Assembly (NCBI GenBank): GCA_963669155.1 | Contig: OZ022590.1 | Span: forward strand, 2,053,399 to 2,117,398 | Length of the DNA: 64,000 bases | DNA from: Arbacia lixula | Lineage: Eukaryota > Echinodermata > Echinoidea > Arbacioida > Arbaciidae | Reading direction: 5' to 3' | In this document: positions 34,768 to 46,779 of the stretch, piece by piece | How the letters are laid out: every line of letters starts with the position of its first letter | Numbering within the stretch: position 1 is the stretch's first letter | Position numbers and translations under genes: made by a program | Notes under the pieces: model-generated | Told to the model about the DNA's origin: nothing | Database searches by the model: none | Seen by the model: only the letters and a program-made list of their open reading frames with translations

Positions 34768-34837
34768 ATGTCTTGAGTGTTTTCAGAACCATCAAATCCA
34801 CGCGCTGTGCACTATGCGGATTTGATGGTTTGTGAAA
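34768..34837. repeat. Short hairpin, ACCATCAAATCC arms
   Basis: TTTTCAGAACCATCAAATCC is followed about 25 bases later by its inverse GGATTTGATGGTTTGTGAAAA. Arms are about 22-25 bp around CGCGCTGTGCACTATGC. Probably a tiny MITE remnant. Confidence 0.6.
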
Positions 34838-36030
34838 ATGCTGACGATATGATACTTTCGCTGGCATACATTTACACATTGTAATAACAATGACCATTTC
34901 TTCAGCTACATATTTTTGTTTTAAATTTATTTGACATTAATCATACAACTTAAGAAGAATGCAGGAACAACTTCCTGAAAACATGTTTTTATTTTACAGC
35001 CCCGAGCCTGTTAGGAATCATTCAATACATTCCCCACAGCGTCTGAGCATGATTTTGTGACAATCTACGGTACATGGAATGTAGTTCTCAGATCTTCCTG
35101 GAATGTGTTAATGTATTACTAACAGTACCTTTTGTCACACATTTCAAAATTCATAATTTCACATGCTTTCAGGTATGATAATCTCCCTTAGTTTAATCAA
35201 GCTATTTTGTTTGTTTAAACTTAATGATCATCACTTGATTACACATGTCAATAGACCATTTTTGTCATGTATGCAAATTTTATTAATGTCGTTCAAACAG
35301 TACGATACTAATGGGAATCCCAAAGCTTGTCCGAGGTTTGTTCCAGTAGCAACAACTAATAGAATCAAAGTGCATTCCATCTATTGAATCTCAATATAGA
35401 TACATGTGAATGCAATGACTCATGACTACGCAGTGAGGGACAAAGTTGTGAATACATTACGAAAATGGTGTATTACTTCATGATACTGTACGTTGTTTGT
35501 GTAGTCTCATGACAGTACATGCACTACCTATGTACATGTTCAATAGAGAGCTGTTGGGTAGTCAATATATCACAGTTAACTCTCTGTTTGCCCGCCATAG
35601 CGCCACTCTATGGGATCTGTGTGTATCATTTGTGAATCAATACACACGTGTCACACAACGACTTCATGCATTGGAGACATTTAGCTGATTTCATAATCTG
35701 TTTAGCACAAAGAAAACTACAATGCTGGTAAAGAAACGTTCTACCTATGCAAGAAAGCAATGATCATGTCGAGCATTTGAGAATGGTTTCCTAACACTTG
35801 AGACACATTACCTCCATAGATCTTTCTTAATTGTTTTCCAATTCATGTACTATGTATGGTCTTTGTTGATTTACAATTTACCCAATCTAAGAAAGTGGAA
35901 TTAAAGAAGTACTGAGGTTATCAGCCGGTATGTCTTATCAGGTAATGCACATCAGGCTTAGAATACAGTAATTTGGGTGTTTTATGCTTTACATGGCTGC
36001 ACATACCATTTTCTCCTAACACCATCTACA
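34838..36030. other. AT-rich unique DNA with one short dispersed repeat
   Basis: 35574-35665 is a half copy of the TCTGGCA / CCCATAGA palindrome (GTTAACTCTCTGTTTGCCCG, CTCTATGGGATCTGTGTGTA). No gene seen. Confidence 0.5.
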
Positions 36031-36265
36031 TACACAACAGCTCAAAGGAAGTGGCATAGGGAAAGGGAAAGGGGAGAAAGGGAAGCAGCCACAGTTTTAA
36101 ATCGTGGGATATTTTGTCCAGTTCAGCATGAAACACGATGCTTTACCCTAAAAAGCATTATGTTTCATGCTGAACTGGACAAAATATACCGCGATATAAA
36201 ACTGTGGGTCCTTCCCTTTCTTCCCTTTCCTTTTCCCTATGCCAATTCCTTTGAGCTGTAGTGTA
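36031..36265. mobile_element. Fold-back element FB1, copy C
   Basis: Begins TACACAACAGCTCAAAGGAA and ends CCTTTGAGCTGTAGTGTA. The centre GATGCTTTACCCTAAAAAGCAT differs from copies A and B. Confidence 0.9.
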
Positions 36266-36380
36266 CCTTTAGTTAACTCTGTATGTGCAATGTGAATATG
36301 TTTTCACTAATAATGCACACAAATCCCATAGAGCAGCATTTTATCTGGCATAGGAACGGTTAACCCTTCAAGTCAAAACT
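36266..36380. repeat. Half copy of the TCTGGCA / CCCATAGA palindrome
   Basis: Contains ACACAAATCCCATAGAGCAG, TTTATCTGGCATAGGAACGG and TTAACCC, the inverse of 11063-11155. It abuts fold-back copy C. Confidence 0.55.
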
Positions 36381-38303
36381 CTAAATAACCCTTCTTCAAT
36401 AATCACCCACTGGTTCTGCCTAGGATCCACATAGTTATAAGACTGAGCTTTGTCACCAGTACAAAACCAGCCCTGCCTCATTCCCTGCCCATGGTAGAGT
36501 GAGGTTATGCTGGCTAACATGGTGGTAAATAACCCTTTTTATTATCCATTTTGTTTACAAGACTTTGGGCTCTTGCCTAGCAACCATGGATGATGATTGA
36601 AGATTATCAGAGAGGAACTTAAAGGTAACCAAGACCCAACTGGTGAGCTACCTTGGAATATTTCTTTTTCTTCTGAGAAACAGACTGTCAAAACAATCAG
36701 ACATATCATGATAAGATTAGTGCTTAAGACCCTAATCACCTGAAATCTTTCCCTGCAAAATCATTGTACAGAAGTTTCACACTGGGCATATATTCTTGTT
36801 AAATACATGCAGGATGGCATACATAATTTACATTATTCAAAATACAAAACATCAAACATTCCAGAAAAGAACACTTCTGAGAAACATTTGTTTTACATAT
36901 GCTTCTATGGCATGTATATTATTTTGCATTGTGCATCTACATTTTAATTGTCATAGCAACCTCTTAAATTCTTTTTATTTACAGTCTCTTGATTAAGGTC
37001 TAATACAAAAATGTTGAGCTTACATCTCTTCTCTGGCATTTTCATTATTTGTTGTATTTTAATATAAGCATGTACAAGTACATCTACCATCAAAGTGGGT
37101 AAAAAAGTTATTCCAAATTTGAGGGGGCTACTTTTTTAGCACATTGGCCATTTGGCTAAAATTTTACATTGTGACTAAGGGAATTTTGGGGGCTCTTTTA
37201 ACATTTTCAGGGTTCTTAAGCATTTCGGTGGCGAAATCGCCCCGACCTCCAATATATTTTCCCCCTGCATAAAAAATATCCAAAATGGTAAATGATCAGG
37301 ATTTCACGCTTGAAATTACAATTTTCTGTAACAGTCATAGCTTTTTAATAAACCAATAATTTTCATCAATGAATGATGATCCATTCCTCATACTTTTTCC
37401 CAGCTTCGTTCAAATCAATTGGTTAAAAGAAAATTAAGGTTACAGTTGCCATTTGCATAAATTCCTTTAGTACAAAATGCCAACATCATGTGAGAAAAAA
37501 ATTTCTAGCATAAATCTCTCATCAAAGGGAGATAGCTCTTAATATAATTCTGCCTGAAAACACAAACTATGTAGCTATGTATACGTTTCAATGTCAATAT
37601 GTGCACTCACTATATTGTTACAAAATCATAACAGTCAGTGATTACATTTCATTATATCATGGAAATACATGAAAGTAGCGCAAAAACCTTTATGATAGAG
37701 CATGCCAGAGACAACTATAACAATAAATAATGCACACTACCGAAAAAAAAGGATAATTTCACTAGTTCATTAAAAATTCAAGGTTAGCCAACAAACGAAT
37801 CGAAAAAAACCCAGAAAGAAACCCAGAAGTATTTAACTAATAGCAAGATCTACATATGAGTTGATGTCAATACAGAGTACAATGGATTGATAACCTGCAC
37901 TCTCAACATAAGTTTGTAAACCATATTGTACTTGAATAGAACAATAAAGTTCACCGCACAAGCCAAGGGTAGTCAACAAATGTGAGGGAAAAAGACAAAG
38001 GTATTAAGACAACAAGTTTGATATATATGAGCTGATATGGCTACAAATCATACTGCATTTGTAATTGGTATTCCTAATGTACGTGTAAACTATATAATAT
38101 TGTTAAAGTGCAATTTGTGTGGTTAGTGGGGGATTGGAATATTTTTTTGTGATTGTTATAAAATCAAACATCAAACCATTGCACTTGTATTAAAATATCA
38201 GTTATGTGGCTTCAAGCCCATAAACTGCTACATTTTGACTGCAAAGTGTATCAGCCTGGGGTCGTATTTTGAAAACAGATATTAGTTGCGACTTAAGTTC
38301 TAA
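36381..38303. other. Mostly AT-rich unique DNA; weak duplication
   Basis: No gene seen. 37782-38060 may be a diverged tandem duplication of about 185 bp (AAGGTTAGCCAACAAACGA against AAGGGTAGTCAACAAATGTG). 37110-37250 is rich in G/T runs and could be a transposon end. Confidence 0.35.
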
Positions 38304-38741
38304 TTAAACGGAAACTCTACCCTAAAGGTAAGTTGGTTTACGCTGAAAAGTTTTACAACAAACTGTTAAAGGATATGAAAGTTATAATCTTTTAAAATTT
38401 CAATTTTGTGATGTCATGTGCCAGGTGTCCTCCCATATGCGGTATACATGATTCCATAAATTCTTTGTTTTGATGAAAATTTTATGTGTCAAAAAACATT
38501 TTTCTAATGATGTATGAAATGCACAGTATGTAAAGTAATTTGTATCCTTTTGAGACAATCAACATTTTCAAAAAAAAGTAGTACACAACATATGGTAGAG
38601 CATCTCGCATGCAACGTCACAAAACCAAAACAATTGTAACACTTTCTTTGACGATTTTCATCCAACATTCACTTATGTGTTGCTTTCATGTTTGTGCGTT
38701 TGTCAAAACCAAGATAATTTCAGGATGGAATATCCCTTTAA
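38304..38741. mobile_element. TTAA-flanked palindromic MITE, complete
   Basis: Bounded by TTAA on both sides. The left end TTAAACGGAAACTCTACCCT and the inverse of the right end, TTAAAGGGATATTCCATCC, align with mismatches. Internally, AAATTTCAATTTTGTGATGTC on the left mirrors GCAACGTCACAAAACC on the right. Such TTAA duplications are known for piggyBac and Kolobok transposons; which one is not decided here. Confidence 0.8.
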
Positions 38742-39099
38742 GTCCTCTACAATCCTAAAGTGTGATTGGCCTATTCGTGCAGTTCATCACTGAAGTCTAT
38801 TTTCAGAATTCCAATTGACTTAGCTAACACAGTTTTGAACTGAAGTTTTGTTCAGAATATTCCCTCTGATCTTTGCATGGAAGATACAATAGAATGTAAA
38901 TGTTTTCCGCCTTTTTGACCCCTAATATTTGAACTTTGCCTTTTTCATCCCAAAATGTGCAAGTCCTTCCATTATTTTTTATATCAGGTCTATAAGCAGG
39001 GTATATTGTAGACATTGCTTAAATGGCAAAACAACATACTTTTCCGTAACTTCTTTAATATTCTGCCAAAATGGCAAAACTTGGACTCCATCTTATCAC
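38742..39099. other. Unique DNA, no feature seen
   Basis: No coding or repeat structure. Confidence 0.4.
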
Positions 39100-39490
39100 C
39101 CCGATGCAACGGTGGTGGTACTGGTAGAGGTGGTTTAATCTTTCCCAAGACCTAGCCATCTAATTAAGACATCTCTTAATCGCTGGGGTGTCTTCCAGAC
39201 ATTGCTGGAATGCCGGAACGCTGGACCGTCATCCTCGGAGCGCCACTCACCCGGACGGAATGTGGAGGAGGGTCATGTGATAGCAGTCTTTACATCATGG
39301 CCTGTACATCAAGATTCATGACAAGATAATGATGATGATTGCCCCAGACCGCTAGTGTCTGCATGTAGCTCTAATGCGCCGCACATCGGTGTATGTTTAA
39401 TGAGCTCCCCATGTGTGTTCGCGTTTAAAAATTCATTTACAACGGAGTGATCGATGGGTACATACGTACGTACGCAAGCTATGACATACA
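39100..39490. promoter_or_regulatory. Unique CpG-containing island, candidate enhancer
   Basis: Non-repetitive. Contains CATCTAATTAAGACATCTC and TCTTAATCGCTGGGG (homeodomain-type TAATTA and TTAATC), then a GC-rich block GGAACGCTGGACCGTCATCC. A GTGAGT word on the minus strand near 39248 has no persistent open frame before it. Confidence 0.35.
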
Positions 39491-40753
39491 AGCACTTCCT
39501 AAACCTATTAGGTCCTAAACCTTCATTGGTCGACTCACTTTATGAACGTGTTGACAGTGGGCATTAATAAAAATGTATATTTCTGACCATATTTGCAATA
39601 GATTAGGAAAGTTATCATGCAGGAAAAAAAATCTGTTTTTTTAAACATCATTACACGGTGAGACAAAACTCACTGTACAGTTTTCATACATTAGTTGCTG
39701 CAATGTCAAGTAAATCTCCGACAAGCTTTGGAGTTATCACTGGTAATTTTTAAAAAACAAAACAAATTTGTATAAACTGTGCCTATATGACAGGACAGTG
39801 ATCCATTGTGATGGTGCTCTGGTACTTGTTCCACATCTTCTGTAGATGTGATATTCAATTTATGGTTCATAATCCAAGTTGTGGAAATAAATGAAATAAA
39901 ATGATAACAAGAACTGGTCACCTAATATTTGGGACCAAGTCACAGTGAAAATGCCTTTCAGCCCTCTTAGTGCCAAACTTTTGATAACATATTGGTCTTG
40001 TTACAAATGGTATGCCCATGGGACAGAGAAGGCTAAGAGAAATATTATCACAATTATGGCTTTCCTATTGGCAACCATTTTTCTTAAAATTATATTGTTA
40101 GCCATAAACTCATGTCAGAGAAACTTTAATTTAGAGCAATAGTTTTATCTTGCTTAAATATTATGAAGCTTTTGGTAAAACCATGACCCTGAACAAATCT
40201 CATTCTGATTTCTTTTTTAGGTCAAGCGAACAAAGGACCACTCAAAAGAGAAAGTGAATGTGCGTGATCATTCCAAAATATTTATCTTATAAATGGACAT
40301 GATCTACAAAAACAGTTTCTTTACTTCACTAACCACAAAGTGCAATGCCAGCAATTTTCCTGGGATGCTCCACTCCATATTCCTTCTCCATCACTGACTG
40401 AATGCTCCCCAAACACCCACAAGTCACAGGTAGCTAGCTATCTCATGGCGGGTTTGTGAAAGACGCTACTCTGCTTAATTTCACACATTATCAGATATTC
40501 TGTCTGACTAATCACGCCCTCAATTATGATTTTGTCACGCAACAATGGTCAAATGTTTGCAGCTTTCGTTGAGATTCAGTACAGTTACATGTACTGGCGA
40601 TGGAAGGGTGAAGCGAGTGAGATCGAGAATGGGTAGGGATGTCGAAAAGAAGCTATGGTTTAATGATGGTGGATTGTTTTTTTACTAGCTATTATACTTA
40701 AAATATAGTATCTTTTCAGATTTACTATGCTTTGACAGTGTAATGTCAAGTAC
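39491..40753. other. Unique DNA, no feature seen
   Basis: Short frames only, with no array or palindrome. Confidence 0.4.
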
Positions 40754-40945
40754 TATATACGCCATATATTTAGCAAGTCTTATTTTCTACGAATAGGGAT
40801 TTCTTTCAATTTCACCTGTGGTTAAATTCGTGATCGTGAAGTACTAGTACTAGTAGTACATGTGCGCATGCATGTCGGTATCAAAGTTTATATTTTGTGT
40901 GTTGTTAAATTCATAAATAGCACCCGATATATATGGCGTATACAG
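40754..40945. mobile_element. MITE, CATATATTTAGCGAG family, short form
   Basis: Left end ATACGCCATATATTTAGCAA and right end ATATATATGGCGTATACAG are inverted. Inner pair: GTGGTTAAATTCGTGATCG and GTTGTTAAATTCATAAATAG. Confidence 0.85.
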
Positions 40946-41394
40946 TAGAAGATTAATGGGTATAGTGACTATGGTGAATTGAGGTGAGGGGGCTTTGAGA
41001 AGTACTTTGTTTAATGTATCTACTTATATTGAAAATACTACATGTATAGGAAGTATCTTGGTTTCATCATGTACTTATATTTATAGTAAGCAATAATTAC
41101 TACAGTAATCAAACGGAATGTATCGAGATTTTATCATCTGTGGTTTTGATGTGTTCTCCAAAAGTGATATGCTTTATCGAGAACAATGATATGACCATTA
41201 AATACATGATCACTATCCAGACTTAAGGCACTCTACATGTTTTTATGTCCGCATATATTGATGGGAAGGGGAGATGTAGGACTGTAGTAAAAAACATGAC
41301 AAGGACACGCAGTCGATAACATAGATTTTACTGTGTACGAGGAGATATGCTCTCAGCAAAGCTTAGATATTACCTGGCGATGGCGATGTATTAC
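40946..41394. other. Unique DNA, no feature seen
   Basis: No structure recognised. Confidence 0.4.
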
Positions 41395-41735
41395 TGTACG
41401 AGATCGCTCTCACTCTTTCTCTCTCTCTCTCTCTCTCTCATGCTATCTACTTATCTCCCTTCCACTTTGTCTTTCTATCTCACTTTCTCTCTCTCTCATC
41501 TTTCCTCTCCTTCCCTTTCTATCTCATTTCTCTCTCTCTCTATCCCTTTCTCCCCTTCTCTCTCCTTCCCATCCTCCCTCTCCCCCCTTCTAATTTTTCT
41601 GTTTTGTTCCCTCCCTCCCTCCCTCTCTTTACCTTCTCTCTCTCTCTCTCTCTTCCTCTCCATTCCATCATTTCTCTTTCTCTGCCTGTCCATCCCTCCC
41701 CTTCTCTCATCCTCTCATCCTTTCTGTGTCTAAGG
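41395..41735. repeat. (CT)n / CTCCCT low-complexity tract
   Basis: Pyrimidine-rich on the plus strand. Ser/Leu/Pro frames are artefacts. Confidence 0.9.
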
Positions 41736-41873
41736 TTTGTGCCTAGCCTCCTGCAGCGAGCAGAGCGCATACATCGCAACTTACGCAACATCTTACTTTC
41801 ATACACAACATGTTGAACTCCGCTGGTTAATACACAGCTGCTCATACATACAGCATCACTTCCCCCTCTCTCT

Positions 41874-41874
<1 letters not shown>

Positions 41875-41943
<69 letters not shown>

Positions 41944-42055
41944 AAAGGACCAGTCTTGCTCTCCATCAAAAGCCCTATGAGCAGAATTTTGTCTTTCTTC
42001 TACTTTTCAAACATTCCCTCTTCACCGTGCTTTCTATTCGGTCTTCCCAACCCGT

Positions 42056-42139
<84 letters not shown>

Positions 42140-42300
42140 CTAGCACACAGCATGCCATACACACACACACACAGAGTCTACAATACACATACACATCTCC
42201 CAAGCTAGCCCACACTATGCACGGGCATACAGAGAACGACATGTACACACACACACTCTCTCTGAGACACACACACACACACACACACAGGGAGGCATAT
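41875..42300. repeat. Two long (CA)n arrays with degenerate satellites
   Basis: Near-pure CA at 41877-41941 and 42056-42140, plus shorter runs near 42158 and 42265. The 226-codon His-Thr frame is an artefact. Confidence 0.95.
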
Positions 42301-42940
42301 ATATTGCGGGAGCCTCCGCTATCTAAGGAGGCGGATGAAGGAACTATCTATCGGTGGACAGTCTGTATGTCTTACCGGCCCATCTTCTGCATAATATATG
42401 TAGCATCCAGAAAGTAAGACAAATGCACCCCATGCAGAGCCGTTTCCCTCCTCTTTTTCCCTCCCTCTCCTCCCCCCCCCCACCCCCCTCCAACCCAGTT
42501 AGTGTATATACATGCACATTAGCCCTGCACCTGACTCTATGCTTATGACATGCAGTAAGAGAACTTGACATCTTTCAGATATCGCTGCTACCCAGCCTGG
42601 CTGGACTCCTTCCTTGCAGCAATGGAGGTTAATCTAATGTACAAGCCAAATCATTGACACCTTTGGTATCCAATTAACACCCATACTCCCCACAAACTAT
42701 TCTCCTCCAGATTCTAGACAGGGATCTTTCTCTTTTTTATTTCTATACCGGGTTTAAGAAAAAAAATATGAAATGTCTCTCTGCTTTTCATAGCGAGCAT
42801 TTTTTTTCACTATATCTATAGATGCATGAACTGTATCTGTACCTAAAATAAAGCGTACATGTATATCACTTCTCCCCATTACATAGTAGTATTTCAATTA
42901 TATCTCTTGTTCTCTTTTTATCTTTCTCCCATTTAAACAT
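42301..42940. other. Unique DNA with a C-rich patch
   Basis: C runs near 42472. No gene seen. Confidence 0.4.
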
Positions 42941-42944
42941 TATT

Positions 42945-43178
42945 GCCGGTACTGTGCAATGATCTGCTTTTTATAGGGACCTCGGTAGGTTCTCTCCCCC
43001 TGTATTTTCTGTATTGTGTACATTTTGGTTGTTCCAATGCACTGTTGTGTTTTTTGTGTGTTATTTTTGTCATTGTCTGTCATTCTTTTGGATCTTCTTG
43101 CCAGTGGAGGCCAATTTTCTGTATTTTTCATAAAGGCGATAAATTTGAATCGTGAATAAATTTGAATCTTGAAATAAT
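42945..43178 (+). mobile_element. LINE 3' tail (CR1/L2-like)
   Basis: T-rich 3'-UTR-like DNA ends in an imperfect short tandem, AAATTTGAATCGTGAATAAATTTGAATCTTGAAA, near 43138-43175. Non-LTR elements of the CR1/L2 type end in such short tandem repeats rather than poly(A). No reverse-transcriptase frame accompanies it, so this would be a 5'-truncated copy. Confidence 0.45.
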
Positions 43179-43800
43179 GAACATTTTCACTTAAAAAGTC
43201 TAAAAAAATAAGAAGAGGGAGTATCCCAGTACAAGATGACAAATAAGCAGCCTTTACGATACAAATAAGGCATGAAATAATGAGAGGAAAACACACCTTG
43301 TCACCTTGAAGCCAAGATGGGACTCCTTCAAGTGGAAAATAAGAAAACATACAAGTGGGTAATGTTAGCTAGAAAGGAGACCAGAGCAATGAGATGAAGA
43401 AAGACACTTCTTGGTAACAAAGTTCATATGTGTCTGATAACAGAAATAGAGCAAAATGAATATGTCATTCCTAGAAACAGCGAAAGACAACACTTCAACA
43501 GATAATCTTGACTTATCGTTAAAAAGCATGCAGGTTACGGTCTGACCGGTATATTGCAGTACAAGTAATGAGAGACATAAATCGTTAATACGGTTATACT
43601 TGTCTACCATTATGTGCTTTACTGTATTTGCAGTGTCTGCTAAATTGCCAACAAAGCATTTCATGGAAAATAGGATGCAGGCTGCCATTGTGATAAAAAA
43701 AGGATCTTTTACATGTCGTTTTGAATGATCATGGTATTTGATCAATATGCATTTCTGCGTAATGTTCTTTTATTTACTATTCCTCACACACATGCGTTTA
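43179..43800. other. Unique DNA, no feature seen
   Basis: The minus frames at 42940-43350 and 43365-43745 have no family resemblance. Confidence 0.4.
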
Positions 43801-44031
43801 CCAACTCATCCTTCTTTTTCGCTTTCTCTTTCTTTCTCTTCATCCTTCACTCCCTGTTGCCATCTGTTTCCATATTTTCCTCTATTTATATCGCTGTCTA
43901 TCTCTGCTTCTGTTTCTCTCTTGTGTTCTCTCCTCGTCTTTCATGTTCTCCCATCTCCCTCTCCCTGTACCTATCTCTTTTTCCATGTACAACTTACGTC
44001 TCTAAATCATTTACCAGGTATCATTCTTTCC

Positions 44032-44089
<58 letters not shown>

Positions 44090-44443
44090 ATAATGCATTC
44101 CATCTCTCCCTTTCTCTTCTCTCGCTCTCCTTCTCTCTCTCCCTAATATATGATACTCCCCAAATCTCGCCCTTTCATCTTTCTACTCTCACTCTATCTC
44201 TCTCCAAAACACATTCCATCTCTCTTTCTTTTTATGTCATACATCCTATCTCTTCTTTTCTCATCTCTTCTCTATCCTGTTTCTCACTCTTTCCATAAAA
44301 CATCCGTCTTTTATTTTTCTTCTCTTCTCTCTCTCTACTTCCATAATACATCTCATCTCTCCCTTTGCCTTCTCTCTTCTCTCTCTCTCTGTCCATAATA
44401 CATTCCATCTCTCTCTCTTTCTCTCTGTCCATAATACATTCCA

Positions 44444-44480
<37 letters not shown>

Positions 44481-44930
44481 GTCCCCCCCCCCTCTCTCTC
44501 TCTCTCCGTCCATAATACATTCACCTCTCTCTCTTTCTCTCTCTCTTTCTCACTCTATCTCATTCATACATCCCAACTCTTCCTTTCTTCTTTATCCTGT
44601 TTGCTCTTTCTCTCCATAAAACACTCCATTTTTATTTTTTTCTTCTCTTCTCTCTTTCTCTCCCCATCCATTTCATCTCTCCCTCTGTCTTCTCTCTTCT
44701 CTCTCTCTCTCTCTCTCCATAAAACATCACATTTTTCATTTTTCTCTTCCCTCCTGTTTTTCTCTCTCCTTCCATAATACATATCATCTCTCCCTCGCTT
44801 CACTCTGACTCTCTCTCTCTCTCTCTCTCTGTCCATGAAACATCATATTTTTAATTTTTTCTTCTCTTGTTTTTCTCTTTCCTTCCATGATACATCTCAT
44901 ATCTGCCCTTGTCTTCTCTCTCTCTTCTCT

Positions 44931-45008
<78 letters not shown>

Positions 45009-45012
45009 ATGA
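43801..45012. repeat. CT-rich array punctuated by CCATAATACAT motifs
   Basis: Pyrimidine-rich for 1.2 kb. From about 44090 to 45010 the word CCATAATACAT or a close variant (CCATAAAACAT, CCATGATACAT) recurs about 14 times at 40-100-base spacing, usually followed by YYCATCTCTC. The end is pure (CT)n (44930-45003). Frames on both strands are artefacts. Confidence 0.9.
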
Positions 45013-46120
45013 ATCCCATCCCTCTATTTCTCTGTAGACATCCCATTTCTACACATTATGCCATAGCCTATAAATAGCCCACCTGCCTGAATTCTGACAT
45101 ATATTTTTAGGTCATCACATAACCCACTAAAAGATTATCCTGAGCCCACACACTATGGCAACACATACACACTCTAACCCTCCCACACAATCCAAGAACT
45201 CAAAACCAATTGCAATCAGCATTGCCCACAACGTGCATAATTACAGAATTTAGCACATTTCTTTTCAGCAGAACAATGACAAATATCTTCACCAAGTCTG
45301 GGAAATTAACCATCCGTAATTGTTTTTTCTGGATGATGCCTTCACTGAAAAAGGATTATAAATTCAGCAATATCCTCTTAACGTTTGGAATATAGATTTT
45401 CATATGATTACTCAATATTTCACAGCCACTCAAATAAAAGTGGTACTTAAGTGCTAATCATTACCGTCTCTGCACTCTTAACAGGCATTCGAGAGGGAGA
45501 CTTCTACTGTGGCTTGCATGCACATATTTCATCCTCATAAATCATATTTTTGCATTTCTATCATAACACACTGGTCATGCACATATTACTTAGCACATTT
45601 TCATTCTATTGTGTATGTCATTCAATTTCCAAATTTTAATGAATACTTAATAATAGAGACAGTAAAGCAGTGTAATTAGAATGAAGAATCTGCTTTTGCT
45701 TTTAAAGCATGACAAATTACTTTAAATCAAGACAGAAATATAATAAGCACATTCATGAGAAAAATCAGAATGATAGTAATGATCAATTTGTCTTAAAATG
45801 TTGTAAAGAAATGCAAGTGCTGTCATATTTTTCATCTTTGCTATTGGTGTACAAAATAGGTCTTCAGGGAGGAAAAAAAGCTACATATATGTTGCTTGTT
45901 AGTTTTCCCCCAAGGATTTCTGAAGCCTACAACCCCATATTATCATTTTAAAAATACCTCTCACGAAAAACGGAAATTCTTGCATACTTCAGACACACTT
46001 AGATAAAATAAATATGTAAAAAAAATCAACTGATGGTATTCCTAATGTTATAAAGATTCCTCTAATCATCACAAATAATTTGTCAAACCATGTTTTTCAT
46101 CAAATGATGCTGGTGATATT
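45013..46120. other. AT-rich unique DNA, no feature seen
   Basis: No coding or repeat structure. Confidence 0.4.
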
Positions 46121-46480
46121 TGTATATATGCCATATATTTTGCAGGCTTATTCATTTTCGCGAATTTCGCCAGTCAGGTGCTATTCATGAATTTAACAAC
46201 ACACAAAATATTAACGCTCATCCCAAGAGGAATATGACGTGCACATGTACGTGTACTACTCTACTACTTCATGTAGTACATGTTACACAGCAGTCTGTAC
46301 TGAACAAGGTGTGTGATACATCATTGCATGCCTGCTAGTAAGCCTACTGTGCGTGGATAGACGCGCACACTTTTATTGCATTTCTGTTTTAATGCAGGAT
46401 CGCTAATTTTGCCTCCTAAAATTAGTGCCTGATACAGATTTACTCCACCACTGCGAATTTAACCACTCGGAAAAATTGTT
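46121..46480. mobile_element. MITE, CATATATTTAGCGAG family, long form, inverse of 11268-11620
   Basis: Begins ATATGCCATATATTTTGCAG. Internal words CTGTACTGAACAAGGTGTGT and GATCGCTAATTTTGCCTCC are the reverse complement of the middle of the copy at 11268-11620. Confidence 0.75.
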
Positions 46481-46568
46481 GGTAAGTCCTGATTCATGCG
46501 CTTGCATACAGCTGCATAGTAAATTCCCTTTAAAAAGAACAGCGGTGAAATAAACATATTCCATCTTT

Positions 46569-46735
46569 ACCCAGCAAAGATCAGTGTAAATTCTACATCA
46601 ATTGGTCAAAATTGACCAAACTTACTTAGTAGAATACATTGCAATTGACAATAATTACATTTACTAACAACCTCTTTCAGAAATAAAGTCCATATTTTAC
46701 ACACGAAATGTGGCATCTAAACTTTCTAGCTGGGT
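46569..46735. mobile_element. Possible small MITE with ACCCAGC termini
   Basis: ACCCAGCAAAG at the left and CTAGCTGGGT at the right are inverted over 7-8 bp. The middle has a small palindrome, TTGGTCAAAATTGACCAA. Weak evidence. Confidence 0.3.
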
Positions 46736-46744
46736 AGAACTACT

Positions 46745-46762
46745 CCCCCCCCCCCCCCCCCC
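46745..46762. repeat. Poly(C) run
   Basis: About 18 C residues. Confidence 0.9.
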
Positions 46763-46779
46763 GACGTTAGTCCACATTT

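Noticed and set aside
37110-37260. G/T-run segment that could be a transposon end
   Set aside because: No inverted partner or flanking duplication could be located.
41737-42417. 226-codon His/Thr-rich frame
   Set aside because: It is a translation of CA repeats.
42940-43350. 136-codon minus-strand frame
   Set aside because: It is antisense to the LINE 3' tail and has no domain.
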